DNA from: Inquilinus sp.
Lineage (GTDB): Bacteria > Pseudomonadota > Alphaproteobacteria > DSM-16000 > Inquilinaceae
Length of the DNA: 5,531 nt
Direction: 5' to 3'
Assembly: GCA_013003675.1 (NCBI GenBank)
Contig: JABDIP010000399.1
Span: 1-5,531 of the forward strand
Part shown: positions 1-5,531 of the stretch, one piece after another
Layout: the number at the start of each line of letters is the position of its first letter
Numbering within the stretch: position 1 is the first letter of the stretch
Notes under the pieces: model-generated
What the model was told of the DNA's origin: nothing
The model's database searches: none
The model's input: only the letters and a program-made list of their open reading frames with translations
Translations under genes and position numbers: made by a program

Positions 1-114
1 GTCTTCGACGTCTTGTCGGTGGAGGCCTCGGTGGCCAGCCGGACCAGCGACGGCGGCACCGCGCCGGCCCGGGTGCGCGAGGCCGCCGCCCGGGCCCGGG
101 AGCGGTTCCTGTGA
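1..114 (+). CDS. argH: Argininosuccinate lyase, C-terminal end (partial)
   Basis: This is the 3' end of a gene that begins before the window; 37 codons and a TGA stop (112-114) are visible. The residues include VEASVASRTSDGGTAP followed by a short Ala/Arg-rich helix ending in RERFL. This is the typical C-terminal tail of ArgH, where the family carries EaSvaSRtSxGGTAP and then a basic helix. ArgH is a cytoplasmic, homotetrameric enzyme of the fumarase/aspartase superfamily that splits argininosuccinate into arginine and fumarate, the last step of arginine synthesis. Its catalytic residues lie upstream of the window, so integrity cannot be judged. The stop overlaps the GTG start of the next gene (GTGA, 111-114), which implies cotranscription and probable translational coupling. 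Finding argH directly before lptM and lysA also supports the call. Confidence 0.93.
   Translation, partial: VFDVLSVEASVASRTSDGGTAPARVREAAARARERFL
98..102 (+). promoter_or_regulatory. Shine-Dalgarno site for the small lipoprotein gene
   Basis: GGGAG lies inside the last codons of argH, 8 bases upstream of the GTG at 111. This strong purine-rich site decides the start of the lipoprotein gene in favour of GTG 111 over the internal ATG at 147. The internal start would leave the signal peptide without its basic N-terminal region. Confidence 0.6.
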
Positions 115-266
115 GCCGCCTCGGCACCGCCGGCCGGCTGACCGCCATGCTGCTCGCCGCCGCGCTCCTGCTCGCCATCGGCGGCTGCGGCCGCAAGCCC
201 AACGAGTTGTTGCCGCCGGAGGATTCGGACGGCGAACGGTTCCCGCGCACCTACCCGTCGTCATGA
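111..266 (+). CDS. lptM: Small LptM-like (YifL-type) outer-membrane lipoprotein
   Basis: A 51-residue lipoprotein precursor, too short for most gene callers. It has a basic N-terminal region (R3, R9), a hydrophobic core (about 11-23) and a lipobox, AIGGC, with the modified cysteine at C26. The mature part is only 26 residues, begins CGRKPNEL, is acidic and Pro-rich in the middle, and ends FPRTYPSS. This matches the short alphaproteobacterial lipoproteins (LPAM_2/YifL class, CGxKG-x-L after the cysteine) that commonly sit directly before lysA. In E. coli the relative YifL/LptM binds the LptDE LPS translocon and helps its oxidative maturation; the same role here is inferred from family and position. 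The GTG start overlaps the argH stop and has a good Shine-Dalgarno site. The TGA stop (264-266) overlaps the lysA ATG. A Pro replaces the usual Gly after CGRK, so the functional assignment is less sure than the lipoprotein call. Confidence 0.82.
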   Translation: MSRLGTAGRLTAMLLAAALLLAIGGCGRKPNELLPPEDSDGERFPRTYPSS

Positions 267-1545
267 ACGCCTTCGACTATCGCGACGGCGTGCTGCACGC
301 CGAGGGCGTGGCGCTGCCGGCCCTGGCCGAAGCGGTCGGGACGCCGTTCTACTGCTATTCGACGGCCATGCTCGTCGGCGCCTATCGCGCCTTCGCCGAT
401 GCCTTCGAGGGCCAGTCGGTCGACATCCATTTCGCCATGAAGGCCAATTCGAACCTGGCCGTGCTGCGCACCCTGGCCGCCGAGGGGGCCGGTGCCGATG
501 TGGTGTCCGAGGGTGAGATGCGCCGGGCCCTGGCGGCCGGCATTCCGGGCGGCCACATCGTCTTCTCCGGGGTCGGCAAGACGCGCGACGAGTTGGCGGC
601 GGCACTGGCGGCCGGGGTCGGCCAGATCAACGTCGAGTCGGTTCCGGAACTGGAGGCGCTGAGCGCGGCGGCGACGGCGACCGGCCGCCAGGCGAGGGTC
701 GCGATCCGCGTCAATCCGGACGTCGACGCCCGCACCCATGCCAAGATCACCACGGCCGGCGGGAGAACAAGTTCGGCATCGACATCGAGGCGGCACCGGA
801 GGTGTTCGCCCTGGCCGCCCGCCTGCCCGGCATCGACCCGGTCGGCGTGGCGGTCCATATCGGCAGCCAGTTGACCGACCTCACCCCCTACCGCCACGCC
901 TTCGAGCGGGTCGCGGCCTTGGTCGGCACGTTGCGCGACCGGGGCTTGGCGATCGACCGGGTGGATCTCGGCGGCGGCCTCGGCATCTCCTACAAGGACG
1001 AGGTGCCGCCCAGCCTGGGCGCCTATGCCGCGCTGGTGCGCGAGATCGTCGCCCCGACTGGCTGCCGCATCATGATCGAGCCGGGCCGCGCCCTGGTCGG
1101 CAATGCCGGCATCCTGGTCAGCCGCGTCATCTATCGCAAGGAAGGCCAAGGCCGCACCTTTCTGATCGTCGACGCGGCGATGAACGATCTGGTCCGGCCG
1201 ACGCTCTATGACGCGTGGCACACCATATTGTCGGTTTCGCAACCCGCCGCCGACGCCGCGGTCGAACCTGTCGACGTTGTCGGCCCGGTCTGCGAGACCG
1301 GCGACACTTTCGCCGTGCAGCGACCATTGCCACCCCTGCAGGACGGCGATCTCCTCGTCTTCACCGGCGCCGGCGCCTATGGCGCGGTCATGGCCTCCAG
1401 CTACAACACCCGGCCGCTGGTGCCGGAGGTGTTGGTCGACGGCAAAAACTTCGCCGTGGTCAGAAAACGGCCAACATTCGATGAGATGATGCGGGCGGAG
1501 TCGATCCCGTCTTGGCTGGCGACCGGCTCTCGACCGCACAGCTAA
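263..1545 (+). pseudogene. lysA: Diaminopimelate decarboxylase, interrupted by a one-base frameshift
   Basis: LysA is a PLP-dependent cytoplasmic enzyme (alanine racemase-like barrel, fold-type III) that decarboxylates meso-diaminopimelate to L-lysine. The ATG at 263 overlaps the lptM stop (ATGA) and has no clear Shine-Dalgarno, so coupling to lptM is likely. The first 164 codons read correctly and include the PLP lysine K60 in HFAMKAN. One G is then missing near 754-755 and the original frame ends at TGA 872-874, giving a 203-residue product with about 39 aberrant residues. In the next frame the protein continues without further damage to TAA 1543-1545. Numbering the restored 427-residue protein, it carries HIGSQ (H199), the PLP-phosphate glycine loop GGGLG (237-241), EPGR (273-276), the active-site PVCETGD (C344) and SSYNTRP (Y381). 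Restored length and all motifs are normal for the family. It may be an intact gene with a sequence error or a very young pseudogene. Confidence 0.93.
752..765 (+). other. lysA: Frameshift site in lysA (one G missing)
   Basis: Upstream the frame reads ...THAKITT, ending with ACG at 752-754. Downstream the correct frame resumes with CGG (757), CGG (760), GAG (763), AAC, AAG, TTC. Adding one G at 754-755 gives TTGRRENKFGIDIE, matching the diaminopimelate decarboxylase consensus T-G-x-x-E-N-K-F-G. Adding a G to the GGG at 761-763 would also restore the frame but loses the conserved Gly after Thr, so it fits less well. The local sequence alternates runs of G and C, a context prone to base-calling or polymerase slippage errors. 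Confidence 0.85.
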
Positions 1546-1555
1546 CGGATCGCCT

Positions 1556-4126
1556 ATGAAACGCCGCATCGCCACCCTCCTGGGGCCGGGCGCAGAGGCC
1601 GAAGCGCTCGCCCTGCCCCACACCAAACTGATCGCGGTTTGGCTTGTGCTGATGTGGGAACGCCTGTGGCCGGCGTTGTGGCTGGCGGTCAGCCTGGCCG
1701 GGTTGTTCGCGGCGGTCGCCTTGTTCGACGTGTTGCCGCTGTTGCCGGGCTGGCTGCATCTGGCCGCGCTGGTCGGCTTCGCCGCCGCCGTGCTGCTCGC
1801 CGCGATCCGCGGGTTGCGGGCCTTCCGTCCGCCCACCGCCGCCGACGCGCGGCGCCGCCTGGAAACCGCGAGCGGCGTCCCGCATCGGCCGCTGACCGCG
1901 TTGCTCGACCATCAGGCGACCGGCACCGCCGATCCGGCCAGCCGCCGGCTGTGGCAGCTGCACCGGCAACGGCTGCGCGAGGCGATGGCGAAATGGCGGG
2001 TCGGCATGCCGTCGCCCGGCGTGCCGGCGCGCGACCGCTACGGTCTGAGGGCCTTTGTCTTCCTTGCGCTGCTGCTGGCCGGCATCGGCGCCGGCGGCGA
2101 TTGGGCGGAACGGCTGGATCGCGCCTTCTCGCCGCATTTCGGGCGGATCGGCCTGGCCGATACCGCCAGCCTCGATCTGTTCATCACCCCGCCGGACTAT
2201 ACCGGCGCCGCGCCGCTCTACCTCAGCGCCGCCGACATCGCCTCGGCCGAGGGGACGCCGGCAACGCCGGAAATCGTGCAGATCCCGGTCGACAGCGTCG
2301 TCCTGGCGCGGGTCACCGGCGGCGGCACCCTGCCCAATTTGGCGGTCGACGAAGCGGCAACGCCGTTCGAGGCGATCGACGGCCGCAGCTACGAGATCAC
2401 CCACACGCTGACCGCGGGTAGCCGGATCGCCGTCGAACAGGGCCGCGACACCCTGGGCGCCTGGCCGATCGCCATCGTGCCGGACGCGCCGCCGACCATC
2501 GCTTTCGTCACGCCGACGGCGGAATCGGAGCGGGCCGCGCTGCGTCTCGACTTCCAGGCGGCCGACGATTACGGCATCGAGACCGTGACGGCACGGCTGG
2601 AGCTGACAGCGGAGGCGACCGCCGCCGGCCCCGGCCTCGACACCACGCCGATCGAGATCGCGCTGTCGGTTCCCGGGCGCCGGCCGCGTGAAGCGCGCGC
2701 CGCCAGCTATCACGACCTGACGCCGCATCCCTGGGCCGGCCAACCCGTCCAATTGACCCTGGTCGCCACCGACTCGGCCGGCCAGGAAGGGCTCTCCGAG
2801 ACGGTCGATCTGGTCCTGCCGGAGCGGGAGTTCACCCATCCGGTCGCCCGCGCGGTGATCGAGCAGCGGCGAAGCCTGATGCTCGACCCGGACAGCCACC
2901 CGATCGTCTCGGAGGTGCTGGACACCCTGTCGCTCCGGCCCGACCGCTACTACGACGATGCCGTTGTCTTCCTGGCGCTGCGCACCGCGTCGCGGCGGCT
3001 GGCCTTGGCGACCGACGTGGCCACGGCGATCGAACCGGTGCAGGAATTGCTGTGGGATACCGCGCTGCGCATCGAGGATGGCGAGCTGTCGATCGCCGAG
3101 CGCGAACTGCGCGAAGCACAGCAGGCGCTGATGGAGGCGCTGGACGGCGACGCCACCGACCAGGAAATCCGCGAGCTGATGGACGAGCTGCGGCAGGCCC
3201 TCGACGAATACCTCAAGGCGATGCAGGAGAACCTGATGGAGCAGCTCGCCCGCGGCGAGTTGCCCGAGATGATGCCCGACCCGAACTCCCAGACCATCGA
3301 CCGCGACCAGCTCAACGAGATGCTGGAGCAGATGCAGGATCTGGCCGAGTCCGGCTCGCGCGACGCGGCACGCGACCTATTGGCGCAGCTTCAGGAGATG
3401 CTGGAGAACCTGCAGGCCGGCGTCATGCAGCAACAGCAGCAACAGCAACAAAATCAGTCGAACCAGGCGATGGAGTTGATGGAGCAGTTGCAGGACCTGA
3501 CCCGCGCCCAGCAGGAGCTGCTCGACCGCAGCTTCCGCGAATCCCAGCAGAACCAGCAGCAGGGGCAGCAAGGCGAGCAGGGCCAGCAAAGCCAGCAGCA
3601 GGGGCAACAGGGCCAGCAGGGCAGTCAGTCCGGCTCGCAATTCGGCCGCGAGGGAGCGGCGATCCAGGAGGCATTGCGCCGCGCGCTCGGCGACATGATG
3701 CGCCAGATGGACGATTTGACCGGCGGCATCCCGATGCCGCTCGGCCGCGCCGAGCAGTCGATGCGCCAGTCCGAGCAGGCCCTGTCCCAGGGCCAGGCCG
3801 GCCAGTCGATCCAGCCGCAGGCGGACAGTGTCGACCAACTGCAGCAGGGACTACAGGATTTCGTCGATCAGGTGCTCGAGCAGATGGCACAGCAGAACAA
3901 CGGCCAGATCGGCAGCATGATGCAGCAGCTCAATTCCGGCCGCGACCCGCTCGGTCGGCCCTTGCCGAACTCCGGCGGCATGAACACCGAGGAGGTCGGC
4001 ATTCCCGATCAGGCCGACGTGCAGCGCGCCCGCGAGATCCTCAACGAACTGCGCCGCCGGCTCGGCCAGCGCAGCCGGTCGAGCGAGGAACTCGACTACA
4101 TCGAGCGGCTGATCCGCCAATTCTAA
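1556..4126 (+). CDS. TIGR02302/DUF4175 family membrane protein with Gln-rich periplasmic region
   Basis: An 856-residue protein with the architecture of the alphaproteobacterial TIGR02302 (DUF4175) family, whose members are about 850 residues. Two hydrophobic helices lie near residues 38-59 and 63-84. A short soluble stretch with RPPTAADARRRLE follows, then a third helix (about 163-182). The rest (from about 185) is hydrophilic and presumably periplasmic: a beta-rich part including ITPPDYTGAAPLYLS and PDAPPTIAFVTPTAESE (to about 425), then a mostly helical, acidic, Met/Gln-rich half from about 480 with likely coiled coils. That half holds a Q8 run (625-632) and a Gln/Gly repeat block (663-695). 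The C-terminus is a charged helix ending YIERLIRQF. ATG 1556 lies 10 bases after the lysA stop with a short GGA 6 bases upstream, so it is probably cotranscribed with lysA. The biochemical function is unknown. Position between lysA and ftsE suggests an envelope role, which is inference. No enzymatic motif is visible. Confidence 0.9.
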   Translation: MKRRIATLLGPGAEAEALALPHTKLIAVWLVLMWERLWPALWLAVSLAGLFAAVALFDVLPLLPGWLHLAALVGFAAAVLLAAIRGLRAFRPPTAADARRRLETASGVPHRPLTALLDHQATGTADPASRRLWQLHRQRLREAMAKWRVGMPSPGVPARDRYGLRAFVFLALLLAGIGAGGDWAERLDRAFSPHFGRIGLADTASLDLFITPPDYTGAAPLYLSAADIASAEGTPATPEIVQIPVDSVVLARVTGGGTLPNLAVDEAATPFEAIDGRSYEITHTLTAGSRIAVEQGRDTLGAWPIAIVPDAPPTIAFVTPTAESERAALRLDFQAADDYGIETVTARLELTAEATAAGPGLDTTPIEIALSVPGRRPREARAASYHDLTPHPWAGQPVQLTLVATDSAGQEGLSETVDLVLPEREFTHPVARAVIEQRRSLMLDPDSHPIVSEVLDTLSLRPDRYYDDAVVFLALRTASRRLALATDVATAIEPVQELLWDTALRIEDGELSIAERELREAQQALMEALDGDATDQEIRELMDELRQALDEYLKAMQENLMEQLARGELPEMMPDPNSQTIDRDQLNEMLEQMQDLAESGSRDAARDLLAQLQEMLENLQAGVMQQQQQQQQNQSNQAMELMEQLQDLTRAQQELLDRSFRESQQNQQQGQQGEQGQQSQQQGQQGQQGSQSGSQFGREGAAIQEALRRALGDMMRQMDDLTGGIPMPLGRAEQSMRQSEQALSQGQAGQSIQPQADSVDQLQQGLQDFVDQVLEQMAQQNNGQIGSMMQQLNSGRDPLGRPLPNSGGMNTEEVGIPDQADVQRAREILNELRRRLGQRSRSSEELDYIERLIRQF
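3428..3451 (+). repeat. Polyglutamine run (8 codons) in the DUF4175 gene
   Basis: Eight consecutive Gln codons (residues 625-632) with mixed CAG and CAA use, followed by NQSNQ. The codon mixture means it is not a pure trinucleotide microsatellite, so selection on the peptide is more likely than simple slippage. Low-complexity Gln stretches in this position are typical of TIGR02302 proteins. Confidence 0.85.
3542..3640 (+). repeat. Gln/Gly-rich degenerate tandem repeat in the DUF4175 gene
   Basis: This block encodes residues 663-695, built from repeated QQG and GQQGQQ units with occasional E, S or N. At DNA level it is a degenerate 9-base repeat of the form CAG-CAG-GGC with CAA and GGG variants. 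It probably forms a flexible linker between two helical segments in the presumed periplasmic part. Copy number could differ among strains because the units are near-identical. Confidence 0.8.
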
Positions 4127-4139
4127 TATCAGGGTTTGG

Positions 4140-4826
4140 CTAGAGTTCGGCGACGCCCAGTTCGAGCCGCACGGTGGCGCGGGCCGGGCCGCGGCGCGTC
4201 GTCTCGAACGGCGCCGCCTCGCCCGGTTCCAGCCATTCGGTTTCCAGCGAGAAGGTCCAGCTCTCCAGCGGCTCACCGGCGCTGTCATAGAGGCGCACCC
4301 GCAGCGTCGGCACCCGGCGCGGCAGGGCCGAAGTGTTCATGACCTCGCCCCGCACCTTCAGCGTCGGGTTGAAATCATCCTCGGACACCTCGGCGGTCAC
4401 GCCCCGGTACTCGAGGCCGGCGCCGATGCCGGGGATCTCCGCCAGGGTGACGACGCCGACATCGACGCCCAATGTCTCGTACAACAGGATCGCGGGGGGC
4501 CAACTCCGCACGATGGCGTTGCGACCGAAAAACACCGCACCGGCGAGGCCGACCGCCAGCAAACCGAGGGCAACCAGCCGCACCGTCGTCCCCGGCACCG
4601 CGCGCGGCGGCCGTGCGGCCGTTGCCGTTGCTATTGCCGGCGGCGGGGCGGCGGCCGGCGGTTCCGCTGGCTCGGTGGCCGGCGGCTCGGCCGGTATCGG
4701 CGCGCCATCGGCCGCGTAGCGCCAGACATGGCCGCAACTCGAGCACTTCACCTTGCGCCCCTTGGCCCCGATGGCGGCATCGGTGACCGTGAAGCGGGTG
4801 GCGCAGTTCTCGCAGGCGATGATCAT
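4140..4826 (-). CDS. Zinc-ribbon (MJ0042-type), single-TM protein with DUF3426-like C-terminal domain
   Basis: A 228-residue protein read on the minus strand from ATG (4826-4824) to TAG (4142-4140). Residues 1-36 form an MJ0042-type zinc finger, MIIACENCATRF...KVKCSSCGHVWR, with C5/C8 and C28/C31 as the predicted zinc ligands. A Pro/Ala-rich linker (about 42-79) follows, then one transmembrane helix (about 82-100), then a domain of about 125 residues. This last part contains LKVRGEVMNTS and a predicted beta-sandwich pattern through RVPTLRVRLYDSAGEPL and WLEPGEAAPFE, as in DUF3426/FxLYD-like domains. The predicted topology is a cytoplasmic zinc ribbon and a periplasmic C-terminal domain. The start is secure because family members begin with MIIxCxxCxTRF. 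The gene diverges from ftsE and converges on the DUF4175 gene. Its function is not established; a regulatory or scaffolding role linked to the envelope is possible but inferred. Confidence 0.9.
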   Translation of the reverse strand: MIIACENCATRFTVTDAAIGAKGRKVKCSSCGHVWRYAADGAPIPAEPPATEPAEPPAAAPPPAIATATAARPPRAVPGTTVRLVALGLLAVGLAGAVFFGRNAIVRSWPPAILLYETLGVDVGVVTLAEIPGIGAGLEYRGVTAEVSEDDFNPTLKVRGEVMNTSALPRRVPTLRVRLYDSAGEPLESWTFSLETEWLEPGEAAPFETTRRGPARATVRLELGVAEL

Positions 4827-5013
4827 GGCGGCGCGGTGGTTTCGGGGCGACCGGTGGGTCCGGCCCTATCGTTTGATCGGAAACTGGCAAACAAAGTCTG
4901 AATTCGGTGCTCCGACCGACCCTGGACTGGCTCGACGGCCCATGCGATTGTCCGGCCGCGGTTCGGTCGGAGGCCAGGAAGGGACGGTGGACCGGTAGCG
5001 CGGGAGACGTCAA
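4827..5013. promoter_or_regulatory. Divergent intergenic region between the zinc-ribbon gene and ftsE
   Basis: These 187 bases separate the divergent starts and must hold the promoter of at least the zinc-ribbon gene and probably that of ftsE. The segment at about 4866-4906 is clearly richer in A and T than its surroundings, as expected for a promoter. On the plus strand TTGATC (4873-4878) could be a -35 element, but the best -10 at the right distance (TCTGAA, 4897-4902) is poor. On the minus strand TTGTTT about 18 bases before GATAGG is an equally weak pair. I therefore call the region but no exact promoter. No operator-like palindrome was recognised. Confidence 0.4.
5002..5006 (+). promoter_or_regulatory. 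ftsE: Shine-Dalgarno site for ftsE
   Basis: GGGAG stands 7 bases before GTG 5014. An in-frame TAG at 4996-4998 rules out any earlier start, and the next ATG (5047) would delete the first beta strand of the ATPase. This site therefore fixes GTG 5014 as the start. Confidence 0.65.
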
Positions 5014-5531
5014 GTGCAGCCTCTGATCGAATTCGAGAATGTCGGCATGCGCTATGGCAACGGTCCGGAAGTGCTGCGCGACCTCACCTTCTCCGTCGCC
5101 AAGGGGTCGTTCCACTTCATCACCGGGCCGAGCGGGGCCGGCAAGTCCTCGCTGCTGCGCCTGTTGTCGCTGATCCGCCGGCCGTCGCGCGGCCTGGTCA
5201 CCCTGTTCGGCCGCGACATCGCCACCCTGAAGCGGGAAGAACTGCCGTCCCTGCGCCGGCGTATCGGCGTCGTGTTCCAGGATTTCCGGCTGATCGACCA
5301 TCTGTCGGCGGTCGACAACGTGGCGCTGCCGCTGCGACTGGCCGGCGCCCGCGACGAGCAGGTGCGCGGCCATGTCAAGGAGCTGCTGCGCTGGGTCGGG
5401 CTCGGCGACCAGCTCGAGGCCCGGCCGCCCACCTTGTCGGGCGGCGAGCAGCAGCGCATCGCCATCGCCCGGGCGGTGATCAACCGGCCCAACCTGCTGC
5501 TGGCCGACGAGCCGACCGGCAATGTCGACGA
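5014..5531 (+). CDS. ftsE: Cell division ATP-binding protein FtsE (partial, 5' part)
   Basis: The first 172 codons of an ABC-type ATPase, cut by the window edge. Motifs in order: aromatic region Y14, Walker A GPSGAGKSS (38-46, K44), Q-loop VFQDFRL (Q89), signature LSGGEQQR (141-148), and Walker B LLLADEP with D165 and catalytic E166, followed by TGNVD. These sequences, especially FHFITGPSGAGKSSLLRLL and the DFRLIDHLSAVDNVALPLR stretch, identify FtsE rather than a LolD or MacB ATPase. A full protein would be roughly 220 residues, so about 50 are missing. FtsE works on the cytoplasmic face with the membrane protein FtsX at the division site, where the complex controls periplasmic peptidoglycan hydrolases and, in some species, divisome assembly. 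ftsX is expected just downstream. The start is GTG, with a Shine-Dalgarno site at 5002-5006. All visible catalytic motifs are intact. Confidence 0.95.
   Translation, partial: MQPLIEFENVGMRYGNGPEVLRDLTFSVAKGSFHFITGPSGAGKSSLLRLLSLIRRPSRGLVTLFGRDIATLKREELPSLRRRIGVVFQDFRLIDHLSAVDNVALPLRLAGARDEQVRGHVKELLRWVGLGDQLEARPPTLSGGEQQRIAIARAVINRPNLLLADEPTGNVD

Noticed and set aside
748..765. Programmed -1 ribosomal frameshifting as an explanation for the split lysA
   Set aside because: A one-base backward slip after ACG 752-754 would restore the protein exactly, but there is no X-XXY-YYZ slippery heptamer. I also know of no lysA regulated this way, so a missing base is far simpler.
802..1545. The downstream lysA fragment as a separate gene starting at GTG 802
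   Set aside because: It would lack the PLP lysine and the first part of the barrel, has no distinct ribosome site, and the coding signal continues upstream of it in the same frame to about 757.
382..1836. A 484-codon open frame on the minus strand across lysA and the start of the DUF4175 gene
   Set aside because: It is antisense to clear lysA motifs, has Arg/Gly/Ala-dominated low-information composition and no recognisable domain. Such frames are expected where third-position GC bias removes stop codons.
1460..2899. A 479-codon open frame on the minus strand within the DUF4175 gene
   Set aside because: Same cause: it mirrors the codon bias of the plus-strand gene. Its composition is Arg/Gly/Gln/Asp-rich and no motif or family is recognisable.
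4116..4140. A GCCAA/TTGGC inverted repeat around the convergent stop codons as a terminator
   Set aside because: The stem is only 5 base pairs with a 15-base loop and no following T-run; this is within chance expectation.
3052..4143. A 363-codon plus-strand frame overlapping the second half of the DUF4175 gene
   Set aside because: An out-of-frame reading of the Gln-rich region, giving Arg/Ala/Pro/Gly-rich low-complexity sequence with no supporting start signal.
4753..4998. An 81-codon plus-strand frame just upstream of ftsE
   Set aside because: It overlaps the antisense of the zinc-ribbon finger and the promoter region, lacks a ribosome binding site and has no recognisable features. Its TAG stop only serves to bound the ftsE start.
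4375..5373. A 332-codon minus-strand frame spanning the zinc-ribbon gene, the intergenic region and ftsE
   Set aside because: It runs antisense to the conserved FtsE motifs and is out of frame with the well-supported zinc-ribbon gene; no domain is recognisable.

Overview
This window looks like a chromosomal segment of a GC-rich alphaproteobacterium, probably from the Rhodospirillales or a related order. The reasons are the very high GC content, the strong third-position GC bias (which also produces long meaningless antisense reading frames), and the gene set. A TIGR02302/DUF4175 protein and an MJ0042-type zinc-ribbon membrane protein sit between lysA and ftsE, an arrangement I recall as characteristic of alphaproteobacteria. 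Nothing points to a mobile element, phage, CRISPR array or horizontally acquired island.

Layout, left to right. Positions 1-114 are the last 37 codons of argH (argininosuccinate lyase). A 51-residue LptM-like lipoprotein (111-266) starts on a GTG that overlaps the argH stop. lysA (diaminopimelate decarboxylase, 263-1545) starts on an ATG that overlaps the lipoprotein stop. Ten bases after lysA comes an 856-residue membrane-anchored, Gln-rich TIGR02302/DUF4175 protein (1556-4126). These four genes share a strand, with junctions of -4, -4 and +10 bases, and are almost certainly one transcription unit. A zinc-ribbon/single-TM/DUF3426-like protein (4140-4826) lies on the minus strand, converging on the DUF4175 gene with only 13 bases between them. 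After a 187-base divergent intergenic region, ftsE (5014 to the window edge) begins on the plus strand and is cut off just after its Walker B motif.

The clearest anomaly is in lysA. One G is missing around 754-755, which moves the reading frame by one base in the middle of the conserved TG-x-x-ENKFG motif. Everything before and after is intact and well conserved, so this is either a sequencing/assembly error or a very recent inactivating mutation. As written, the gene makes a 203-residue truncated product and would predict loss of the last step of lysine synthesis.

Functionally, the window joins amino-acid biosynthesis (arginine, lysine) to envelope biology: an LPS-translocon-type lipoprotein, a large inner-membrane protein with a presumed periplasmic Gln-rich domain, a membrane protein with a cytoplasmic zinc ribbon, and the FtsE ATPase of the division/peptidoglycan-remodelling complex. 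The two proteins of unknown function beside ftsE are the most plausible place for undescribed biology. I see no evidence for a new defence or mobile system.
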